DNA from: Melastoma dodecandrum
Taxonomy: Eukaryota; Streptophyta; Magnoliopsida; Myrtales; Melastomataceae
Assembly: GCA_029817715.1 (NCBI GenBank)
Contig: JARUPY010000537.1
Coordinates: forward strand, 2,852,001-2,916,000
Direction of reading: 5' to 3'
Length of the DNA stretch: 64,000 nucleotides
Below, piece by piece: positions 41,672 through 51,700 of the stretch. The position numbers and the translations under genes were made by a program. A model generated the notes under the pieces. The model made no database searches. It saw only the letters and a list, made by a program, of their open reading frames with translations, and was not told where the DNA came from. The stretch's first letter is position 1; each line of letters begins with the position of its first letter.

Positions 41672-42388
41672 GCGAGCAACCGTAACCGAGGCAACAACTC
41701 TCCGCCATCACTTCCACCGTCCCGGCGAGCAACCGTAACCGTGACAACAATCCTCCGCCAGCACTTTCACTGTCAAAATGTGCAACCGTAGTCTTGACAA
41801 CCAGCCTCCGCCATCGCTTCCATCGTTGGATCGAGCAACCATAGTTCTGGCAATCATCCTCTGTCTGCACTCCCATCGCCAGGGTGTTCTACCGTAGCCT
41901 TGACGTCTACGTCCGACATCCTCGACTGCTCTCCGTTCATCAAGCTTTCAGATTCAACTTTCCCAGTCCACGAGTCTAAAGCGTACTGTAGCAACTCTAC
42001 GACGTCAGCAGCAAGTCTACAACGCCTCCATTATCCATATCCGACGCTACCTTCGGCCACCATCTGTCTGTCAAGCATCCAGCAGTCAAACTCCACATTC
42101 CGGATACACGAGTATACAGCGCACTGTAGCAAGTCTACGACGTCAGCAGCGAGTCTACATCGCCTCCATCATCCTTACCACCGTTTTCCTTCGTTTTTTA
42201 TGGCTGTAGTTTCATTTAATCATTGAAATTCATCTTTCTGGCTACCACACTTAAATCCCTGTGAGTCTACGTGCCAAAATATTTCCGACGTGATCCGTTT
42301 CGACGTGAACAGTGGTCCATTTTCTACGCGAACAATATGATATGATGTGAATTCTCCTTTCATTTTCTTGTTTTTTTTTTCTGACCAG

Positions 42389-42463
42389 TGGAGGAGTCTG
42401 TTTGGACCAAATGGTAAACTCTCTGATGGTGGTGTTAAGTTTTTGAAGAAAGTTCGAAACAGA
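42389..42463 (+). pseudogene. TBC exon 2, copy 2
   Basis: Same 25 codons as the exon at 32959, with Asp changed to Asn (GPNGKL). Donor gtaaga is kept. Confidence 0.85.
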
Positions 42464-42550
42464 GTAAGACATCAGTCTTACATTAAGTTAGTGATCGATA
42501 TATTTAGGAGTATTTTTCATGGGAGGTGATGCATCTTATTTTTGGTTTAG

Positions 42551-42600
42551 GGAGTTGATCCGAGTATAGGAGTGGAAGTTTGGCCATTTATACTTGGAGT
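42551..42600 (+). pseudogene. TBC exon 3, copy 2
   Basis: GVDPSIGVEVWPFILGV; one Ala-to-Val change against the other copy. The donor gtgagt and phase fit exon 4 at 43463, giving ...LGV-YDSNSSKEE. Confidence 0.85.
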
Positions 42601-43462
42601 GTGAGTATTTATTCTGTGTTTCTTCTCCTGGTGATAATTCTCTGGAGTTCTTCTTGGTAGTTCTGGATTGCCTTTCTAGAGTGCTTTTCTTGTTATAGAA
42701 AAGGGATTCATTATTCCTTTATGATTACAAGCCTTTGGAACGATAATCTTCTCCCCTGGCCGATTAATGCAAGTACTTTGCTATCAGGCCTTGAACTGTT
42801 AATGTAGTTTATCATAGAAGCACTTTTTTCCTGCTCAATGCTTGCCCTTTGATCGATTGATCTGAAACTCAGTGGAGATGGTAAATTAATATAATTAGAG
42901 GTACTGTTGAGGTGGATCCATTAACAAACACTGTTAGAAGGTGTGGCTATCCCCAAAATATAGTACGTAAATCACAATGTGGATGAAATTCCTTGGAAAC
43001 ATTTTCACATAATGAACAACCCATGATGCAATAAAACTTTCAAAAGATCCAGTGTCATTATTGGAGACACTGTGTCCATTTCTTTCCAGGTTGGCCACCA
43101 AATTCAAAATGGTGAGGCTTTACAAAGCTTCTACTCAATGAATTCAGGTAATTTCGAAGACCAAGTTTTCTGCTAGATCTATTCAACCATTGTTTTGGAA
43201 TAACTATGAGGAGTTTGCCTAGTTGTCAGGACCAGTGAGGATACTAAGATAGTTTGATGATAAACTTAGCATCTCTTGTAACTCTTTATGTGACTTCCTG
43301 CTAGTATTTTGAGAGCGTGGCTTCCCAGATTTTAATAATGGGTTATCTCCTTGTGAAAATGCTGCCCAGTAACTTATGATGTCACCGTGCCATATGTATC
43401 TTCTTAGGCTGATATAATTGTTCTGTAGCTTGAAATTCTTTGGTTGTTTTTTTCCTTGTCAG

Positions 43463-43516
43463 ATATGATTCGAATAGTTCTAAAGAAGAAAGGGATTCTG
43501 TGAGACTTCAAAATAG
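43463..43516 (+). pseudogene. TBC exon 4
   Basis: After 'ttttccttgtcag', 54 bases read (V)YDSNSSKEERDSVRLQN(R), then a gtatta donor. It matches the family motif VYDLxSSxEERDxxRxQxR that follows the first TBC block. Confidence 0.82.
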
Positions 43517-43602
43517 GTATTACTTTTGCTGCTTTTCATTTCTTAGTCAGTGTCGGCGTTATGTAGGAATTGACTGATGTTCATCATGTGCCTTGTCTAA
43601 AG

Positions 43603-44160
43603 ACAAGAGTACGAGGATTTGAGGAAAGAATGTCAGAAACTTCTTAGACAATGCGAGAAGAACTCGAATCCGAAAGAGGATCGTGGAGATAACAGCATGG
43701 AAGGCAGTAACGATTTTAGTCAGGTTTTGAATTATATCGTGGAGGAAGACGATGCAAGTTCAAGAAGATCTTGTTCATTGGAGAAGGAAGCTCTGTCATC
43801 CTTTCAAACAAAGGGTCAGGCTTGCTATGAGGTCCTCCAGTCCTCCAATACAGTAGGCAATGACAACTGGAGTAAGGATTCAGTCCTTCAGTGCACCAAC
43901 ACGGGGCCTGCAGCTGTGGCAGACATACCTGGAGATCACAAATTGGATACTTCGGTGAACAATACAGGAGAACATTTGCAAAAGAATGGGAATCAGGATT
44001 TTCAGAGAGAAGATATGATGGTGGAAAGAAATATGGAGAAGCCTGAAAATCAGGCATGTCAACCTGTAAGTAGAGGTACTGATTTGGCATGTGGTCTAAA
44101 AGAAAGTGCAAGGCAACTCACGCTCCTCATATGGTGCAGAAAGAACACGAACGACAAACT
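43603..44160 (+). pseudogene. TBC exon 5, interrupted at its 3' side
   Basis: From the acceptor 'cttgtctaaag' a long open stretch reads QEYEDLRKECQKLLRQCEKN, followed by a Ser/Asp/Glu-rich linker without domains. This fits the disordered insert that splits the TBC domain in plant GYP7-like proteins. A possible donor (CCTGTAAGT) lies at about 44067. Beyond about 44150 the sequence turns into CACTA-like DNA, so the catalytic second half of the TBC domain is missing. Confidence 0.7.
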
Positions 44161-44219
44161 CAAAGCAAAATCTACCTAATGCTATTGTCTCACCACTATT
44201 CTACATTTATACGCTATTA

Positions 44220-44600
44220 TACTAACTAACAATGTCGAGTTCTTCGGCTCCCACACATTGTTGTCACGCACGACTAAGCTTTAACGCCAAGTTGATAAAC
44301 TCTCGAAAGAGTTTCGCGTGATGCAGAACCAGATGACTGGCCTCATTGGCTCCAACAATCGATAGGAGAAGCTGCTGCAAGAATGTGTTGACGGTCCTAT
44401 CATAGAGGTAGAGTGATTTTCTATATCTCTTTCTGAAAGATGTTAAAACTATTGTTTTTTGAGCCAGATACTATGCCTTTTATGGTTTGGTGGTATGGTT
44501 TTGACGTTTGTAGGTTCTATGACACCTTCTACTATCTCTCTTCTGCAAGTGCTATGTACAATTGTTGTTTGATATTGTTAAATAAAACCAAATTTTTTCA
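44220..44600 (+). pseudogene. CACTA-like (Ptta/En/Spm-type) gene C-terminus, copy 3
   Basis: Plus-strand equivalent of 3530-3750: RQVDKLSKEFRVMQNQMTGL, IGSNNR-stop-EKLLQEC, VDGPIIEVE-stop. It ends with 3' flank 'tttatggtttggtggtatgg'. It is inverted relative to the copy near 3.6 kb while the neighbouring CNL relic keeps its orientation. At least two in-frame stops are present. Confidence 0.4.
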
Positions 44601-44609
44601 CAATATCTA

Positions 44610-45700
44610 CCCCCGAAATTATATCCTTAACTAAATCATTGACAATAAGATAAGAGTTGAATCGTTAATTTCAAAATATATTTTGAAAGTAACGTTCATG
44701 TTCACGTGAACATTGTACTTACATATGCTTTTCCTCTGCATAATCCGGCACGGCTTGGATTGTCGGTATCTTCTCAGCCCAGACCCGGTGCTTGTCGGAG
44801 ATGCGGGGCATACTCAGCGGAGGAGTTGAGAGCAGATGAGTTTGAGGAAATCCGTTTCTTCTCTTTGGAAGTTATTCGCAATGGCCAAAGTCAAAATGAT
44901 GGATATGATGGGAGGATGGCTCATCCCTCATCTCTTAATATTGTTTTTTTTGTTTTCAAAGATTAGATCAAGTTCACGTGGCCAACTTCTTCCTTTTAAA
45001 GTCATCCCAATTGAATGTCTAAAGTCAAATGATGGAATGATATTTTATTTTGATTTGTGTGAAATTGATGAAAAATAAGGAGGTGCATATTTTACATGGT
45101 TAGGCCAAATCGACCTATATTCATCGACGGATAAGAATCCGATAAGAAATAGCTGGTATATATATCAATGCATACCCTTTCTTTAATGAAACACTCTTTT
45201 CACTTTTCAATCATATTTTTCATGGTCTCGCAATTTGTTCCATGATTGTTGTAGTATCATGGGCCATAAAGATGAAATAATATATTAATTTAATAATCTA
45301 ATATTACTCAATATATCTTAAAAAATATATTCCCACTTCTTCCATAGATTTCACCAACGAATCAAACCATCAATATAATTAAAAATTTGACTATGGGTAT
45401 AAATCCTAACAAAACAGATGACCTTTCAATATGATAACGACAGGAAACCTAGGAAAGAGAACACATGATCTATCCAAGAAAAGATTAAATCCTACTTTCT
45501 TCTTAATATTAAGTGATTTCGAAGTTATAAATTGTTGTGGACATTTTAAATTGATGTATGACCTTATCTTGACATGTTTATATCTAAGAAATTCAAATAT
45601 GGAACACAAGTAGGACTTGTTTTTAGAAGACATCTTCTTATATAAGTTGCTACGATACAAGCATTTTGATTAGTTTGGGTAGATTTTACTAATTGTTGAT
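44610..45700. repeat. Segmental duplicate of 4110-5310
   Basis: Same order of CNL relic, upstream flank, LTR-like scrap ('acatggttaggccaaatcgac') and 'ttgttgtggacattttaaat' block. A 120-bp AT-rich stretch (about 45290-45410) is unique to this copy. Confidence 0.55.
44690..44930 (-). pseudogene. CNL first-exon relic 3 (coiled-coil N-terminus)
   Basis: The minus strand carries the damaged start 'gaggaaatccgt' complement, then the region of CNL residues 10-50, cut after the 'gcataatcc' end and followed by the same foreign AT-rich tail as relics 1 and 2. 'GTAAGTAC' at this edge in relics 1 and 3 could be a splice donor, but no second exon is seen. Frame is lost. Confidence 0.5.
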
Positions 45701-46270
45701 GAAGTTGATGTGAATTATTGTTTTAGCCAAATTTAGACTTTATACATATATTAGAACTCATCAACAGGAAGGGTTGACTTCTCTTACTCACATAACATTG
45801 ATTTACAACGAAATCCTAGGTATGCCGCCTTTAGTCGTGTTTGATAAGCCAAAGCGCGATCTGCAATATGAACTACTTCCCAAGGTTGTAATTTCAAACC
45901 TTAAGTATTATGCACTCAAGTATATGTAATTTGGATCATGATATACAAGATTTGTTTCAAATCCTAAATCTTGAGAAGATATCGCCTCGTGATAAGAAAT
46001 TAATTTATGAAATCAAGATGTATTTAATTAATTTATGAAACTAAAACTCTATTTAACACTTCTCTAAAATTAATAGTAAATTCACACCATTCTCCTCGTG
46101 GCTCATTAATTTAGTTAATATAAGGAATGTTATACCATGTGGTAGGCAACGTCCCAGAGGTCAGAGAACCTTTTATGATTGACTAAATGCAGCAGAGCAC
46201 ATGTGATTTAGAACAAACATTTATTTAGAAGAAAGTAAAATTTATTCAGATATCTGCTGCTTCAGTGTTT
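45700..46270. other. Gene-free AT-rich interval
   Basis: No coding, RNA or repeat structure was recognised before the chalcone synthase relic. Confidence 0.4.
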
Positions 46271-46279
46271 GTTCTTCTA

Positions 46280-46864
46280 TGCTTCCACAGCCACGCTGCG
46301 AAGGACGGTGCCCCCGGCGAAGCAGCCTTGCATGTACATCATGAGGCGCTTCACGGAGGGATGGAGACCGAGGAGCTTGGTGAGTCGGTAGTCCGCACCG
46401 GGCATGTCGACGCCGCTGGTTGTGCAGAAGATGAGGTGGGTGATCTTGGACTTGGGCTGTCCCCACTCCCTGATGGCTTGGACAGCAGCCTCCATGTATT
46501 CACAGAGGTTGGGGTTCTCCTTGAGGATCTCCTCCGTCAAGTACATGTACCTCTTCTTGATCATCTACTTCTCGCCTGTCTCCCCAAGCATATCATATCA
46601 CATCACACACTCATTTAATAGAAGAAACGAAAACGATCATGGACTCGTGCAGTCATTAAGTCAGGTACAAGGAGGACATAACACACACATGCGCTTCATT
46701 TTCTTCTTGAGGTCAGTCTTGTGCTCACTGTTGGTGACCCGGAAGTAGTAGTCGGGGTAAGTGGCCTGGTCGACACAGTTGGGAGGATTGGCAGTGCCGA
46801 TGGCCATGATGGTGGCCGGACCATGAGCCCTCTGAGCCCTTCGAATCTCTTCCACGGTCACCAT
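46280..46864 (-). pseudogene. CHS: Chalcone synthase (type III polyketide synthase) pseudogene, N-terminal third
   Basis: Family knowledge: CHS condenses p-coumaroyl-CoA with three malonyl-CoA to give naringenin chalcone, the entry to flavonoids. Exon 1 (46864-46687) reads [20 protein letters not shown] to [19 protein letters not shown] 111-bp intron splits the Cys codon, as in all CHS genes. Exon 2 (46575 down) reads (C)[20 protein letters not shown], then jumps from NPNLCEYM to [12 protein letters not shown], skipping some 20-25 residues. It continues to [20 protein letters not shown] and [11 protein letters not shown], with the active-site Cys. Homology ends there; the His and Asn of the triad are absent. 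The nonsense codon, internal deletion and 3' truncation show a dead gene. A CT-repeat and TATA-like sequence remain upstream. Confidence 0.9.
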
Positions 46865-46867
46865 CCT

Positions 46868-46886
46868 CTCCTCTCTCTCTCTCTCT
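46868..46886. repeat. CT microsatellite in the CHS leader
   Basis: A pure CT run directly upstream of the CHS ATG. CT-rich leaders are common in plant genes. Confidence 0.8.
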
Positions 46887-46889
46887 GAT

Positions 46890-47540
46890 ACCTCCCTATT
46901 CCCATACCACGAAAGCCAAAGATGAACAAATGTGTTGGTGTTGTTGGGGGTTTGGCGAGTTTAAATACATCCGCGGACACGAGTAAAACAAGGGGTATTG
47001 ATCTAATACACTTCGGTAGAAATTTTCATTATTCATAGTTTTTATAAAACAAAAACAAGTCGGGGTAGATGAAGGGGAGGGACTGTTTGGTGTGACATCT
47101 GAGTCAATAGTCAATCAATCCAATGCAGAAGATCTTCTTCCATCTACTACCACTACTCACTATGAAAATATATTTTAGAACATATTTTAGCCCAGTCAGT
47201 CCGTAAATAATGATATCAAATAATAAGCATCTATGTGCATAAGTTGACCTTATTTAATTTCAACACATGCTCCCCGCCCAATCTAAACTTTTGCCCATAA
47301 TTAATATTTCTGTAGTTATATCAAACTCAATTCGAACCCCGACTTCATTTCGAGAAGCATCATCGCAACTGACCGTCGGCGATGATTTCTTCTATGTGTA
47401 CATGAATCGCAACACTAATTATTTATATGTTGCTAACCTATCGAAAAACCGGTTATAAATGAAATAATTAATTTAGCTCATCGATATTCGACAACAATAA
47501 AATATTATTTTGATACTTACATAAAATAAATAAGAATCCA
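46890..47540. other. CHS relic upstream region and spacer
   Basis: 'gtatttaaactc' (minus, about 46956-46967) is a possible TATA box about 95 bp upstream of the CHS ATG. The rest is AT-rich with no gene, and leads to the thionin-like promoter copy. Confidence 0.35.
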
Positions 47541-47673
47541 TTTTTCATGTCGTTTTAAATCTATTACATTATTTTTATATGGAAAGTTGTATCTCTATAA
47601 ACTAATCCTGCACCTTTCTGACACCAACATCTCACAAAGAAAGCCACAATACAAACAAATCTCCTCAGTAGAT
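47540..47673 (+). promoter_or_regulatory. Upstream region of thionin-like copy B (P3)
   Basis: 'ttcatgtcgttttaaat' to 'aactaatcctgcacc..ctgacaccaacatctcacaaagaa' matches 990-1100 in copy A. Only the part proximal to the gene is kept. Confidence 0.5.
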
Positions 47674-48153
47674 ATGGTGGTTAAAGAAATCGATGCTAGC
47701 GTCGACGCTTTTGATGATTGCGATTCTGATAACAATGCACTCTATCGATGTGGCCTTCGCAGGAGACTGCGAGCGAAGATGTCACTTCAAATGTGTGAAT
47801 CGTAAAGGAAGTGCCTAGGAATCCTGCTACAATAAACGTGTACGCGCGCCAGATGCAAGATGCCAATCCTGGATCTCGATTCTTGTTACGTTCCAGTTTC
47901 TGATCCGAAGATCCAATGTGAAGCGGAATACGTTTCTTCTAAATGCACGAACGATTGCACCGGTGTGTTTCAATATTCCCCAAAAATTAAAATCACGAAT
48001 GGCGGAATTCGTGTCATTTTGAAGCTTACACTTTGTTTTCGTCGGACGATTTTAAAGTCTTTCTTAGGCTCTTGTTTCGCAGATGCTGAGAAGACCCATG
48101 ATTGCGTCAACTCCTACGTTACTAATTGCGACATAATTCACCAGAAGAACTAG
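47674..48153 (+). pseudogene. Secreted cysteine-rich thionin-like peptide, copy B (stop and altered signal peptide)
   Basis: It keeps the two-exon layout of the family. Exon 1 has the mature part starting DCERRCHFKC. A C-terminal part follows (about 47858-47973) with LDSCYVPVSDPKIQCEAEYV and C-x3-C. An intron starts gtgtgt at about 47964-47969 and ends cag at 48079-48081. Exon 2 reads AEKTHDCVNSYVTNCDIIHQ to a stop at 48151. Lesions: the signal peptide region is rearranged so that the ATG at 47674 no longer leads into the mature frame. There is also an in-frame TAG in the Cys-rich block, with a neighbouring Cys lost. It lies about 600 bp from CNL2, convergent with it. Confidence 0.6.
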
Positions 48154-48159
48154 TGAATT

Positions 48160-48455
48160 GTTGTGCAATATCTATGTTTCAAAATTAAACTTCGACCGAG
48201 GCTGAGTAATAATCATCAATGTTTCTTACTGCATCAACGTTTCTATCGATGTTAGTGTTCCCCATCTTTATTCCTTTGTTATCACATTTGTGTTCATTTT
48301 TCATCGGGGAACACATTTTTATCGAAATTCATTTTCAAATCATTCAGAATGAGAGAGTTACATATGACCAAACAATCGAATAATTTTAAAAATCATGCAC
48401 GTTAAATATATTTATTCGAAACAAACCACGCCTCTAATCCTAAACATAAACCACA
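48160..48455. other. Spacer between thionin-like copy B and CNL2
   Basis: No gene is seen. The first 60 bases match the 3' flank of thionin-like copy C at 61702-61760 ('gaattgttg' to 'gtttcaaaat'). Confidence 0.4.
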
Positions 48456-48750
48456 CCAATGGATCCATACATGACAACAAATCCCATGGCATCCTTCACC
48501 AATTATTGTCCAACTGAAATCAAAATCCCAAGTCACACAAACAAAATATTAAGCCAAGTACCAAACATTTGTATCAATGTCATTCGACAAGGTATTAATA
48601 AAATAGGAGAAAATTAAGTCATAATCTTCCAAAATTAAGTTACTAAGATATTGATGACAAGTAACAACGAGCTTGATTTGGGTGAAATATTCTCATAATT
48701 TCTTAAACATGAGGAAACGACAATAAAACATTCCTTTGCTCCATCATCCG
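48456..48750. repeat. 3' flank of CNL2 shared with CNL1
   Basis: Same sequence as 9865-10185, with small indels. Confidence 0.7.
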
Positions 48751-51700
48751 TCATCTAATTTCAATTCGTGGGATGAGTCGGAGGTGGGAATGCCAATATT
48801 CCCCTTCCCCCTTCCTGCATTTCTCCTTCAACAGCGGACACTCAAAAACATCGAGATGTTCCAGGGAGTCAGGGAGTCCGTCCTCCGGCAACCACCTCAT
48901 CCTCTTACAATCAATAATTTTCAGAGATTGAAGGGAGGTGAGGTGGTGTCTGAGTCCCCCACCCACCCTCTCCAACTTCTCCATTTTTTCAATTCTCAAT
49001 CTCAATAGGGATGAAGGGAGGATGTCACTCCAATCTGCACCTGAACGAGGAGGAGGAAACACTTTCATCTCATCCATCCATTCCATCCTTCCCTCAATTC
49101 TCAATTCTCGGAAGGCCGTGAGATCCCTCAACCCCCACTCCTCAATTGGTTGACTCAGATATTTGCATCTTAAAATATCAAGCGATTCCAGATACTGAGG
49201 CATTCCTTCTCTAGGCAAGCTCGTGATCCCTTCGCAGTTCCAAATGGATAGTTCCTTGAGGGAGGTGAGACGATGCATGTCTTGGGGAAAATAATTCATT
49301 TTTGGACAACCAGAAAGGCTAAAACTGGACAGGTTGCAAGGGAGATCAGGGAAGCTCGTGATGCCTTGGCAGTTCCAAATAAATAGTTTCTTGAGGGAGG
49401 TGAGGCGATGCAAGTCTTGAGGCAATGACTTCACTTTTGGACAGTTGTAAAGCTCAAAAAGGGACAGATTGCAGGGAAGTGTAGGGAATATGTCCATCTC
49501 TAATTCTGGGCAATTTCGGATACTAAGGTCGGAGAGGGCGGACAGCTGTTGCAAGCTGTCAGTCAAAGTCGTGAGGCTTGTGCAATCAACAATTATCAAT
49601 TTTCGTAGAGACCGAGGAGCCACATCTCTTATCGACACGAGTCCCTTGAGATCCAATAGGTCAAGCTCCTCGAGTGAATCCGGAAGTTTAAAAAGAGACT
49701 GAGGCAGGCACTGACAATCGTGAAGACCAAGTTTTCTCAACGAAACAGGCAGTCCCTCGCTTGGGAAGGAAGAGAGACTTTTGCAACCCATAATACACAT
49801 CTCGTTCAGAGATGTAAGACCTGATAAATCGTCTGGCAGCTTCACTATATCTCCACAACCACTTATTTGTAGTTTCTTCAGCTTAAGAGGCAGTTGTTCC
49901 TTGCTATCCCCGTCCACGAATGACTTAAATTGAGGACAATAATCGATTATGATCTCTTCCAACGAAACCCAAGTGGTCTGGAATCTCCGATCAAAGTGAA
50001 TCAGCTGAGGAATGTTTTCAATTTTCATCTCGGTAATGGATGTAAGGCCAGTCAGACAATTCAACAATCCCCCATCGCAACCTCTAATACAAATCTCGAT
50101 CAGAGATGGAAGGCTAAGTCTGCACCCTCCTTTCAGTTTGGTACAATTCACCACATGCAATTGGCGGAGACAGGGGAATGGCCGATCATTCTTGTTTTCT
50201 TCATGGAACAACCAGTTCTCCCAAGATATCATATCTACAAAACTCAAACTCCTCAGTTTCGGAAATGATGGCTTTTCGGTCCCGTAAAACTCCGCACCTA
50301 TCGAAGAGACTGAATAAAGACCTCTTATGAACAAACTTTCAAGGGAGGGGAGTTGTCCCAAGGCAGGCAACGATTCTACACTTCCGCAACTTGAAAGGGT
50401 TATCCTAATGACATATTTCAAATGGAGAGGATTATCAAACCAAGATGGGAATCGTTTCGCCCCATAGTCACATATGGTGAGGGACTCGATATTTTCCGAA
50501 GGCTGCAGATGTTGGAGGAGCTTGAATTGATGGTTACTTTCCCTTGAAACTCCGGAACAAGATCTCCAATCAAGGCTTAAGTCAAGAACCCCTTCCTTTC
50601 CAGGTAGATTAGCAATGCTTGCATCCTTAATGTCATCTACGTCAATCAGATTACGTATGTGCAACCCTTGCTGTAGGCATTTTAGGGGTCCCAGTTGCGT
50701 CAAGTCTCGATCGACTTCTTTACCTACAATAAAGTCGGATAGTATTTCGAGATTGGTCAGATCACCGATACGTGGAGGCATCTCTCGTAAACGATTTGTG
50801 CCTGTTATGTCGAGGTGGAGAAGTTCGGTCAGCTTGTGGATGTTTTTAGGCAACTCCGTGAGCTTACGACACTCTCGAAGTAGTAGAGATTGCAACTCGA
50901 CCAAGTCACAGATTGACTCTGGTAGCACTTGGATTGTTGTGTGAGAAAGGTCGATGCAACGTAAAAGCTTCAACTCTCCAATTCGGTCGGGCAGGTCGCT
51001 GACTTGAAAGCCACGTAAGGACAACATCCGTAGTTTCTTGATATTGATTATCAAGTCCCATATCACCTCCCCTGAGATGAAGACATTTGGCTCTGTGAAT
51101 GTTGAGAAAGCCGAAAACGTTCTTAACTTCTTCATTTCGCGATACACATCAAATCTCTTCCAATGAAGGCTTTCATAACTTTGTGTGACCATTGAAGCAT
51201 GGCGCACTTTGCCCGGTGACTTCCCATCTTTATTCTCATCGGAGCAGAAATATGAGCCATCATCAATAGACTTTGCGAGGTCATTGACCAAATCGTGCAT
51301 TGAATAATAGGACGACTCCTCATCCCTCACTCTCTGAAAAAGAGAGACGTCTTCTAACCATCGGAGAGTTTCCATCCCCACTTTTTGGTATGTTTGACCA
51401 GTCCCTTTTTGAAGCACACCATGTCCGATCCATAGTTGAATTACCTCGTCCTGGTCGAACATGTAATCCTTAGGGAATATCGCGCAAGCCGTGAAACATC
51501 TCTTCAAGTGGACGGGGAGGTGGAGGTAACTTAACTTCAATGCAGGTGGAATCTCTCCCTTATTGCTCCAAATAGAGTGAGTTAAAAATTCCTTCCATTC
51601 CCTCTCGTTGGATTTGGATCGAAGCATGCCTCCTAACAATTTAATAGAAAGTGGCAACCCCTTACACTTTTCCGCTAATTGCTCTGCAATATCTCGAAGA

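Larger units (their letters stand above)
41672..42912 (+). repeat. Second copy of LTR-X right part, TBC intron and exons 2-3
   Basis: It repeats 32225-33483 almost unchanged: the LTR-X tail, ATATG-flanked insertion edge, intron, exon 2 and exon 3. Homology ends at about 42912/33483, after 'agaggtactgttgaggt'. This copy leads on into TBC exons 4 and 5, so it is the original right flank. Confidence 0.88.
24241..44160 (+). pseudogene. TBC-domain Rab GTPase-activating protein gene (GYP7-like), broken by nested retrotransposons
   Basis: Pieces in plus-strand order form the start of a plant TBC (Tre-2/Bub2/Cdc16) protein, which stimulates GTP hydrolysis by Rab GTPases in membrane traffic. Exon 1 ends ATG AGT AAT TCC|GTAAGT (24245-24256). 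Exon 2 gives WRSLFGPDGKLSDGGVKFLK (32959-33033). Exon 3 gives GVDPSIGAEVWPFILGV (33121-33170). Exons 2 and 3 recur at 42389-42463 and 42551-42600. Exon 4 (43463-43516, YDSNSSKEERDSVRLQN) and exon 5 (43603 onward, QEYEDLRKECQKLLRQCEKN) follow. All junctions keep phase and have GT-AG ends. The catalytic Arg finger (IxxDxxR) and Gln finger (YxQ) regions are absent, so the gene is truncated as well as interrupted. Without the insertions, intron 1 would be only about 320 bp. Confidence 0.8.

Noticed and set aside
43085..43150. Possible extra TBC exon (after 'tttccag', ending before gtaattt)
   Set aside because: It would sit between LGV and YDSN, which are adjacent in the family, and it breaks phase; exon 3 joins exon 4 perfectly without it.
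43716..44111. 131-codon minus frame opposite TBC exon 5
   Set aside because: It is the complement of the coding exon, which is supported by splice phase and family motifs.
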